From Acanthamoeba castellanii str. Neff (taxonomy: Eukaryota > Discosea > Longamoebia > Acanthamoebidae), in contig NW_004457406.1 in the NCBI RefSeq assembly GCF_000313135.1, positions 44,132 through 84,793 on the forward strand: DNA of 40,662 nucleotides. The letters run 5' to 3'. A model generated the notes under the pieces. It worked only from the letters and a program-made list of their open reading frames with translations, was not told where the DNA came from and did not search any database. Made by a program: the position numbers and the translations under genes. This document shows positions 23,221 to 33,652 of this stretch, one piece after another. Every line of letters begins with the position of its first letter. Positions within the stretch are counted from its first letter, which is position 1.

Positions 23221-24897
23221 ATGGAGGGAGGGGGCGAAGGAAAGATGGAGGTAGTTGCAACTACGCACTCGAGGGAGGAGGCCTCGCTGACGCACGAATT
23301 CATGATGGGCCTGTTGCGACAGATGGCCACGCCCGAGGGCAGAAGGGCAACTGACGCATTAAACGAAATCACAAAATCGGTCATCAGGACGCATCAGCTT
23401 CTGCGCTTCCTTCATGGCCTCCTTGATCAATCTGCTTCATCTTCTGCCCCAATCGCTACGTCGTCAAAGAAAAATCCGATGTCTGCTGCTGTCGATCTGC
23501 GCTCCGTCATCGCGCTGTGCTGGCAAGTAGTGGCAAAGAACTCCCACACCCATGACACTGTGCCGCTGGGCGTTCTGGGCGACTCCGCCCTGCGCCTGGC
23601 CTACACCGAGCCGCGCCTGGACAGCGACGTGCGGCGCAAGCTGGGCGACCTCGTCCCCCACATCTTCAAGCGAGACTACTCCTTTGGCAGAAGATGGTGG
23701 CCCAAGGTGGTCGAGACGGCGCTCCAGCAGGACAAGTGGTATACCACGACCACCAGCTCCACCACCACCACCTTCGACGACGGCGCGACCCGCCAGCAGC
23801 GCCACGCCGAGCTCGAGGAGATCACGATCGGCTTACTCGCGCAGCTGCTACCGATCGCCTTCTTCGAGGTTGGCAGCGCCATGCTCGATACGCAGATCGC
23901 GCCAACCCTCATCTCTGCCTTGGCCGCCGACAAGCCACCCAAGGTCAGTTGCTGTCGGTCTACTCATCTGCTTGTTGTCGTCGCTGTCGTCGTCGTCGTC
24001 GTCGTCGTCGTTTGTTGTTGACTCACCTCAGCTTGCTTGCTCTTGTTTCATTCATCACAAATCTCACAGATGCGGTACAACGCCTTGGTTGCGACATGCG
24101 GGGTGCTGCAGCAGCAGCCGGGCTCGGATCGACTTTTTCCTCTTGACGACTTTGCGCCGAGCCTGCTCGAGGTGCGGGACACACGCCTCCGGCGCAAGCT
24201 GGCTGCTGATTATTGGTGTGGTTGTAACTGTGATGACCGCGCTCCAGGTCTTGATGGGGCTCAGTGAAGCAGCCGAGTACTCAGTGCTCGACTCGGCCAT
24301 CACGAGCGTGCGGGAGGTATGCTTGGCGACTCCTTCTACCTGCTGCGGGAGATATAGATTTACATCGTGCCGTGTGTGTCGCGTGTCGCGTGTCGCGTGT
24401 CGCGTGTTCTGGCGTGGCGTGGCATGTCTAGATCTCGGAACAATTCTCAACCGAAATGCTTGGCCCGTACCTCGATTTGATGCTGCAATTCACGGCAGCC
24501 ACCACGCTGCCGAACGTTGTGCGCAGCACGGCCTTTGATGCAATCGTAGCCGTGGTACCTCTTCTCGTTTTCGTTTTCTTCGTTTTCTTCGTTTTCGTTT
24601 TTGCTTGCTGCTGACGCCTGGCAATGCAGTCTTCACCCACGCTGCGGGAGATGACTGATTTCGTTCGAAAGACGTTCAGCGTAGCTTTCCAGATCTACCT
24701 TGAGGTAATTCTCAGTGTTTTCCCAGGTTTCACACAGTTAACTCATCATTGCGTGCTCGCACTTGTGTGTCTATTCGAAAGGTGGATGAAGAGAGCAAGG
24801 TCTGGTCTCTCGACGAATTGGAGGAAGAAGAAGCAGAAGAGGAGGAGAAGGAAGAGGAAGAGGAAGAAGAGGAGGTAGTGGAAGCCATGGCTGAGAG

Positions 24898-24931
<34 letters not shown>

Positions 24932-27900
24932 AAAGAGGAGGAGGAGGAGGAGGAGGGCGAAGGCGGCGACCGGGGCTCCCGAGTGTCGCCCACCAAAGCG
25001 AAGACGTGTGAAGAAGCAGCAAGAGGAGCAGCTGCTTGAGGCAGGCGATGATCAACCCAATGGCAATGGGGTGAAGTCGCGGGATCAGGTGACGGAACTA
25101 AATTGGGACGACGGACCTGAGCGCGTGGTTGAGCGCGCGTCCACCTTCGCACGAATCGTGGGTATGTCACGCTCTGGTCCATTCAATGCCTCAGCTGATA
25201 CTAAGCATGGGTGTGTGTGTGGTGTGTGTGGTGTGTGTTGTGTGTTCATCGTACAGGGAGCAAGATCTCTGTGCCAATCTGCATGAAGTGGGTGGATCTG
25301 TTCATCCGCAGCGAGGACTGGAAGTACCGCTACGCGGCGCTCATGAGCTTGACCACCATCCTCGAGACCTGCGCGCCACTCCCCTGCCACTCGACCAAGT
25401 CCGCCACACCAACGGATGACTCGGCCGACAACCGCGAAGCCTCCACAACCTGGGGCCGCACCTCGGGCTACATCACGCATTTGATCATGAGTCGAATGCA
25501 GGACCCGCATCCCCGCGTACGCCACGCTGCCTTCACGTGCCTCTTTTACCTCCCATCATTCCTGAAGCGGGTATGTCGCTTTCGCTTTCGCTTTCGCTTT
25601 CGCTTTCGCTTTTTACGTATCAGGACCCTTGCTGGCACAGGATTCGGACCTTGCAGCGCCGTACCATGGCCTCATCGTCCCGGCTCTGAACGCCGGCATA
25701 CTCGACGTCAACTCCCACGTGCAGGAACGAGCCTGCTCTGCACTGGTACGCTTTCTCTTTCTTTTCTCCTTCTTTTCCTCTTTTTCCTCTTTCTCTCGTT
25801 ATGGCCCGCAACTGTGTGTTCGCGCAGGGGAGTGTATTCGAGGATGAGCTGTCGGACATGCTGGACCTCTACGATGAGCCCGAGCGCGAACGCATCACTA
25901 GGCTGTGTTACGAGCTACTGGACAACCTGTTGGACCTGACGCAGAGCGAGAGCAAGGAAATCAAACAGGCGGCCTTCATGGCCGTCGCTCTCATGTCTGA
26001 TTCGCTCAAGGAGAAGTTCGCCAAGGTATCACCCCCATTATTTTCATATGAAAGGAGTCCGTCACTAGTTTTATAACTTCCACTCGCGTGTCGTGTGTGT
26101 CGTGTGTGGTCGTGTGTGTCGTATGTGGTGCGGTTGTGTCGAACGTGAACAGTATTATGAGCGCTTTGCGCCGGCGTGCCTGGAAATCCTGCGACGAAAA
26201 CAGCCAGTGGCTGGGCGAAACAGAGAGCTTGCCGGCCGCGCCCTGGAATGCCTCACGCAGATGGCCGTATCAGGTATGCTGCCCGTGTGCGGTGGTGCGT
26301 GCGTGTGCGCGTGTGGTGTGTTTGCGGCACACACGCAGCTGACATACAGCGCAGTGGGTTTGGAGACGAGCAGATCATACACCGAGGAGGTGCTCGAGAT
26401 CCTACGCTCCTGGACGCCCTTTGCCCAGCAGCTGCGCACCCAGTCGTCAACGTATGTGATGGCCGCAATCGGCCGCATGGTCGAGTCCCTGAAGCTCGGC
26501 TTCCTCCCCCACTTGGACTTCTTCTTCGGTCACCTCGAGCAAGCCGTGCGCAACCACCTCGTTTTTCTTATCGTCGTCATCCTTCTCCAATCTTCTTATT
26601 TACTCATCGTCATCATCGTCAAGTCTTCTTGTTTACTGACATCGCGTGTGCAGATTTTGACTGGTCCCACCCTGGTGGAGGATGACGTGGCCGTTTGGCA
26701 AAGGCAGTTCAGCATCAACGTGGACGAGATTGAAGCCAAACGCGGCGCCATCAACGCGCTCCACTCTATCCTGCGCGAATTGTCCCATACCGAAGAGGGT
26801 ACGCACCTTCTACTGCCACCTTAACTGAACTGTCTTTGGCGCCAATTTGGCGTTTGGCCTCGGCCCACACACGCAACAGTTTAACTGCAACCCGACCGAC
26901 ACCTTAACTAATCCATGGACCCGGGCTTCGCAGGCGCGCTTGGCTTATTCCCCTATGCCGAGCGCACGGCAAAGGCGCTGGCGGAGGTGTTCCTACATTC
27001 TCTCGATGACCAGGCTTGCATTAATGCAGCCCCCTGTTTCCCACTGCTCGTCACCATCAACCAACAGGTCCTCAAATGGCAAAAGAATAATAGTATGTAT
27101 GCCGCGCGTGTGTGCGGTGTGCGGTGTGTGCGGTGTGTGCGGTGTGTGCGGTGTGTGCGGTGTGCGGTGTTGCAGGCTCGTTACTATTTAGCTGACCACC
27201 TCTAGGTGAAGGCGGTGACGATGACCAAACGGAAGCGAAGAAGCGAAAGAGAATGGCAGACTCGCCGTTCAACACTGAAGACCAGGCAGGCGAACATCAC
27301 GTCAAAGACGCCGACCTGTTTAGGGCGAGGTATTACTACCTACCGGTCGGTTGGTTGTTGCGCGTGCTAACCCCGTTGTGGTATTATTTGGTAGGACCCT
27401 TCGCGAGCAGGACTTGGCGTACCTGATCGGCCACATCTGGAGCTGGTTCCTCAGGGCGATCGAGGCGGCGGCCGAAGGCGAAGTGATCAGTGCGTTCCTG
27501 AACAGCATGGCTTCGGTACAGGCCTCACCACCCACCACCCACCCACAACCACGGTGCAGTGTCGACGTCGTAGCAATGTCACTAACGCCAGGCGCGTGGC
27601 GCGTGGCAGTGTTTGGACCGCGTGGGTGGCGAGTGCCTGCAGGCGAACAACATCCGTAGCACGTTCGAGACCGTTTTCGAGTGCGTGCGCTCGTCGGAGA
27701 CCCAGCTGCGACTATTGCAGGAAGAAGCGGGAGACGAAGAGGAATACATCGCCACCGAGGAAAAGTACGACGCTGCAGTCCTTGTCATGTTTTTTGTCTG
27801 CTCATCACTCACACGGCCTGGTGACACACGACCAACGACACGACCAACGACACGACACGCACGGCGCACGTTCTCAGAGAAAATCAGATCAACGTCGCGG

Positions 27901-29293
27901 CGGAGTTGTTATTTTCTGCTGTGATCAAGCACCATTGGCCACTGTTTGCTGCGCCATGCTCTGTTTTTATTGGGCCGCCCCTGACTCAGCAAGCCGTCCA
28001 GGCCAGTATTGATCTCGCCAACGTACGTTTCAATGTAATTGTTTCCTGCGCGCGTGTGTGGTGTATGGCGTGGCGTGTCGTCTATGTGTGTGGGTGTGGC
28101 TGTGGATTCTTATATTTTTTATTTTTGTTTTTTGTTTCGATCGCCCTTGCCCAGCGTGCTCAGAGCAAGGCAGCGCGCACCACGGCTCTGTATGTGCTGG
28201 CTGACTGCATCGAATACCTCCCGGGCGTAAAGGAGGTATGAGCCGATCAACCACCACAGCCCAACGCTTGTAGACACTTACATTTACGTATTTTAACGCC
28301 ACATGTGCGATGTATTGTGCTGCCATTTGCCACGCGGCTAAGTTGTTGCCGATTTGTCTGCGCACGTTGATGTCCTTCATCGGCGAGCCTGGCTCGCGGC
28401 TCCTACGCACCGCGGTCTTCGGTACGCTGCGCCTGCTCTCACCATTCCACACGCCCACGCACGCACAATTCTGATGGTGTGCTTCATGGTCAGCAATTGG
28501 CGTCTGCGCTGCGAAGCACGGCGAAACCGAGGCGGACACTTTGGTTAAAGAGGCCTTGCCCAGCCTCGTGAAGCGAGTTGGTACGATTCACACGACACAC
28601 ACGCGACACAAACGACACACACGACACACACACGACACACACACAACACGCACGACGCGCACGCCACGATCTCAGCTCTGACATGAGATGAAAATCCCCT
28701 GCCCACAGAAGAACACACTGCCTCGGGGCGTGGCCAGGACGCAGAAGAGGAGGCAGCGATCGACAACGCCGTAGCTGCAGCCCTCAAAATATGCTGTCAC
28801 TGCCACAAGAGCCTCAGCGACACGGAACTCTTCCACGCGGTGCGCACCTGTCCACCGCACACCTGCGTGTCTTTTGAGTTAGTTCGTTTCACGTGTGTGC
28901 GTATGGAGTGTCAACTACCTTTTTTTGTCTTTGTGGCTGTGCGGCCGCGCTTGCAGGTTGAAAAGGTCATGAACCGGCTTCCGCTTGAGCATGATGAGGA
29001 AGAAATGAAGACTGTCGGTGACTTGCTCTTCCATTTTCTTCTGTTAAGGTGCGTGTGCGTGTGCGTGTGCGTGTGCGTGTGCGTGCGCGTGTGCGAGTGC
29101 GAGTGCGTTTCTGGACCCTTGACCAACGCAAATAATGCTTGATTTTAGACCGGAGGAGCGCGTGCAAGCAGCCGTGCTGGGACCAAACGGCGAGAACCGG
29201 GCGAAGATTTTCGACATGCTGAAGGCCCAGTGGGAGGGAGACCCAGAACGCGCCCACATGCTGGCTCAGCTCAACTCCTCTACCTGGCACTGA
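23221..29293 (+). CDS. Importin-5 / Kap121-type karyopherin beta, HEAT-repeat nuclear import receptor
   Basis: 24 exons, 1,245 aa: 23221-23943, 24070-24171, 24248-24316, 24432-24551, 24630-24704, 24782-24874, 25014-25161, 25257-25570, 25641-25745, 25828-26025, 26153-26273, 26355-26560, 26654-26798, 26934-27092, 27206-27329, 27395-27515, 27610-27764, 27878-28022, 28155-28235, 28343-28421, 28494-28580, 28709-28839, 28957-29048, 29149-29293. HEAT helices run throughout. Segments that align in order with importin-5: an acidic loop after YLEVDEESKVW, then EDWKYRYAALMSL, MQDPHPRVRHAA, the SVFEDEL to EKFAKYYERF block, KHGETEADTLVKEALPSL, the NRLPLEHDEEE region, and the end VLGPNGENRAKIFDML. The protein would bind cargo and RanGTP and shuttle ribosomal proteins, histones and other cargo into the nucleus. 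The exon 24782-24874 / 25014-25161 junction in the GAG-rich acidic loop is the least certain: without splicing there, the two coding frames do not join. Confidence 0.87.
24816..24960. repeat. GAG/GAA purine tract in the importin-5 gene
   Basis: A nearly pure purine tract of GAG, GAA and GGA triplets, read as poly-Glu in the upstream frame. In the preferred model its first part is exonic (acidic loop) and the rest, from the GTAGTG donor at 24875, is intronic. Confidence 0.8.
25571..25612 (+). repeat. (CTTTCG)n hexamer run in importin-5 intron
   Basis: Six-base units TTTCGC repeat directly after a splice donor (GTATGT at 25571) and form the pyrimidine-rich body of a 70-nt intron. Confidence 0.85.
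28589..28665. repeat. CACACGACA array in importin-5 intron
   Basis: ACACGACAC-type units follow the donor at 28581 and fill the first half of the intron 28581-28708. This is the same unit family as in several minus-strand genes, here in the opposite orientation relative to transcription. Confidence 0.85.
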
Positions 29294-29466
29294 GGGGCAT
29301 GTCTCTCTTGTTCCCTTCCACGCGAGCACTCGACGCAGAACAAAACACTTCGCTGCGTCTGGTGTTCTGGTGGTTCAACGGTCAGTTCGGTTTCGCGCCA
29401 AAATAGAAAGCTCAAATCGCAAAGCCAACAGTTTCAATTGATCAGAAGGTGGTAGGTTCTAGCACC

Positions 29467-32400
29467 ATGGTGAAGATCAAGGTGGCGGATGCAAGGGCAG
29501 GAAAGGAATATGAATTCGAAGTCAGGAAATCAGGTGTGCGCCCAAGCCCCCAAGAATTTGATTGCCTTCTCCTGCAAAGATTAATTTGCCAAATTGCCTT
29601 GATCCTGCACAGACACGGTAAAGGATTTGAGGGCAAGGATCCTTGAAGAGGTGAAGAAGGTGCCCGGTCGAGACTATGTCGAGGGCAGACACCTCAGGTG
29701 CCCCCTCCTTCGAAAACTCCTCTCCTTCTTGTGATTACTTCCGCCCATTCGGTCAAGTAGCGCGATCGCGCGTGTTTTTTGGGCTGACGTCAAGCATCAC
29801 CTGCAGACTGCTGCACATGGGCAGGGAGATGGAGGACGGTCCCGAAGAGCCCGGCAAGGAGCATCTGGTCTTTTTGTACCGCATCTGCGATGTACGATCC
29901 TTGCTCCCATGCCCGACGCTGCTGCGCTGCGCTGTGCTCTTGTCATCACCAACAGCTCGAGCTGGTGTTACTACGCTTAACCTCGTTTGATGTATCGATC
30001 GTGTGGCCAATGTTGCAGGGGTCGCTGGTGATACTCCACGTGCGGCCCAAGGAGGTGGATGAACCCGTGGCGCAGGAGGACTCGCAACAACCCACAACCG
30101 AGACGTCGTCGTCGGCTTCGGCTTCATCGTCGCCGGCGCCGGTGCCGTTCGTGGTGCCACCGATCGAGCAGGAGCACCTCGACAAAGCCCTCCCCGTCTC
30201 GTTGGTGACCGAGAGAACCAAAGTCAAGCTCCTATGCACCCCTGAGACGTACATATGCCTTCGCTTGTGCGCGTGCGTGCGTGTGCGCGTGCGTGTGTGG
30301 CGTGCGTGCGTGCGTGCGTGTGTGTGCGTGCGTCCAGCTCGAGCGCTGATTCAACTCGTTTCACACTTCAAAAGTGGTGACGACCTATTGCCACACGAGG
30401 AGGGAATCCCGCTCGGCGTCGTCTCGCGAACTCGCCGTGTGTTCCATTTGGACGCCGACACCGTCGCCAAGTTCCAAGACACAAACGTAACGTCAACCAA
30501 CCAACCAACCAACCAACCAACCAACCAACCAACCAACCAACCAACCAACCATGCAGGGCAAGTTTGCGTACATCTGCTTTGACTTGAAAGGTGCCGACCT
30601 GCCCAACCCGGACGGCGTCGACACCCACTGCGTCATGCGGAGGAGGAAGGAGCTCCCCACGACGGGCAACCACCTGGCCCTGTGGCTCATCTACCAGAAC
30701 GTGGAGCTCGACAAGAAGACCTCGGTTGGCCTGCCCGTCGGTCGCGCCGGTGGCAAGAAGGCGGCTGTTGCTGCCAAGGCCTCGGCCTCGGCGGGGAAGG
30801 AGAATGGGACCGCTGCCGCCGGATCGGCTGCCGCGGAGAAGGCAGAAGGCAGTACTGTGCTGGCCTTCCGGCTGAAGCGGCCTGAGGACCTTGAAGAGGG
30901 GTACTACACGCTGGGCGTCGTTGATCCCAGCGCACCTGATGAACGTACGCTCCCCCCCTCTTCGTTGTACTTCACTCAATCGTGTGTGTGTGTGTGTGCG
31001 TGCGTGTGTGTACTGATATGTCTGGCCTCCCCGCATGTTGGATGTTGACAGCTTGTGAAGTGTGTCGGTCGCACGATGACCCTGAGAAAACGCTCATTTG
31101 CGATCAGTACGCACTCCTCACCAGTTCAGATGTATGCGCTTGGGTCTCGCTTCTTAGCTGACCAACCCATCAGGTGCGGCGAGGGCTACCACATCTACTG
31201 CCTGACGCCTCCTCTCGCCCAAGTGCCGCCGGATGACGTACTGCATCGCCTCCCACCACTCGTCGTTCCCTTGACCAACTCACCTCCGCTTCTTTCCCCG
31301 CACACAGGTCGATTGGTACTGTCCTAACTGCTTCAACGGTACGCACACCGCACACGCACACGCGCACACACGCACACGCACGGTTGTCTTACCGGCGGTG
31401 GCGTACACAGACCCCGAAGCTGTGAAGGCGAAGATGTCGGACACCAAGCGCGGCCAGGCGCTGGGTGCCAAGAAGAAGGGCTGGGGAGGCGGCATGGCCA
31501 ACGCCGGTACGTAGCGGCAGACTACGATTCGTGGTGGTACATGTATGGTGGTGGTGCTGACGTCAGCACGGCACACCCTGGGCATATGCGACAGGCCTCA
31601 AGGCCAAGTGCACGATCGTGGAGAAGGACTTCTCCGGCCAAGTGCCCGGCACCTGGGTTGGCCAAACGTGGCCGGTACCCGACCTTTCACTCTCTTTTTC
31701 TTGTTTTTATTCTGCTGAACGGCTCAGTGTCGGCCTGCCGGCTCTCGCCACTGGTGCTGACATATGGGTGGGTCGTGCGTGGGGTGAACGTTGTGCTGGT
31801 GTAGATGCGCATCGACTGCAACAGCGCCGGTGTGCATCGTGAGATGATCGCCGGTATCGCCGGCAACGTCAATCTGGGTACGTGCAACGCAAGTGAACTG
31901 CTTTGCAGAAGAGGAAAAACAACGACAACAGCAACGAAGAGGAGTGTGACCAACAATAAGTTGTGCGTGGCGTTGTGGTGGGTGCGTTTTTATAGGGAAG
32001 GCGGTGAGTCTTGTGGTCTCCGGTGGCTACGAGGACGACGATGATATGGGAGAGCAATTCAAGTACTCGGGCAGCGGGGGTACACCATTCCTCCTCCTCC
32101 TTCGGGAGCTAACTATATAAACAAATAAACATTCACCAATAATATTAAAATAATTGAGAGATGAATGAAAACATTGATCAGTGATTCAATCCTTTCCTTT
32201 TTGCCCAGGGCGCAACTTGAAGGACGGCAACAAAAGAGTGGCCGGCCAGTCGTCGGACCAGATCTGGTCGTCGCGAAACCTGGTACGCGTGCACATCTCA
32301 CCATAAAGGAGCTGATGGTCACTATGGTGTGGACGATGTTCGAACTAAACCCAACAATGTTGGGTTCAAGGCGCTGGCGATGTCGTGCGTGGGCTTCAAG

Positions 32401-32752
32401 CACAAGTGCAACAAGGACTTCAAGGGCCACGTCTGCAAAGAATGTCAGGAGCGGTGGCGCGACGGCAAGCCGGTAACCCCCGAAACCCTGCTTGCTACAC
32501 TACACTGCAACATTGCAGACCAATCCAAAAATACGCCCGTTCATGTTTTTATTGTATTTATTTTGTTTTTAACCGACGGCCAGATCCGAGTGGTGCGGAG
32601 CAACAAGGCCAAGGAGTACGGACCGCAGAGCAAGACCAAGCTGTACCGCTACGACGGCCTCTACAAGGTGGCCGACTACTGGACCGAGAAGGGCAAGTCT
32701 GGTAAGGACCCTCCTCCGCACCAATGGGATCACCACTTAATGGCTGCACTCA

Positions 32753-32800
<48 letters not shown>

Positions 32801-33620
32801 CGCACCACCGCACACATGACACAATAGGTTTCAATGTGTGCCGGTATCTCCTGCGCCGAGACGACCCCGCCCCAGCCCCCTGGACGGCAGCCGGCAAGGC
32901 GTACATCAAGTACTACTCTCCTTCCCTACAATCATGTGTTGCGTTGCGTTGTGTTCGGCCGCTTGTGTGTGCGTGTGCGTGTGCGTGCGTGTGCGTGCGT
33001 GCGGTGACTGTTGGTTGAGTGTATTGGTTGACCGTCACAGGAAAATGCTGTCGGGCGCTAACCAGGCCAAGGAGGAGAAGCTGAAGATGCGCAAGATCCG
33101 CGTGCTGATCGAGCGTGATACGCTCAACAAGCGGACGTGGGACAACCTCGTGCCCCAGATCGACACCACCACCCTGGGCAAGTTCCTCGAGGAGGTGGAC
33201 CGCGAGTTCCCCTGCATGATCTGCCAGACGCGAGTCGACATCCCCTTCACCTTCCCGTGCGGCCACAACATCTGCCAGGTGCACCACACGACACACACGA
33301 CACACACGACACACAACCATGATATTTATTCTACTCTACTCACATGGGCGACTTTGCGTTGGTGTTGTGCAGGACTGCTTCAAGCACTTCAAGACGAAGG
33401 CGGAGAAGAAAGAGTGCGGCATGTGCCGGTACGCGTCACCCCCGCGCAACGTTTGTGTGCGAACAAAAGACGTCGCCTCATCACCTCCTCCTTTACATAC
33501 ATTTCCCCAGAGCTGAGGTGACTGCGGACTTTATCAAGACGGCCAAGTACAACGAGTACCTGGTGGACATCCTCGCCACTCTGTTCCCCAACTTCCAGCT
33601 CCCGCCAGGCCACAAGGTAA

Positions 33621-33652
<32 letters not shown>

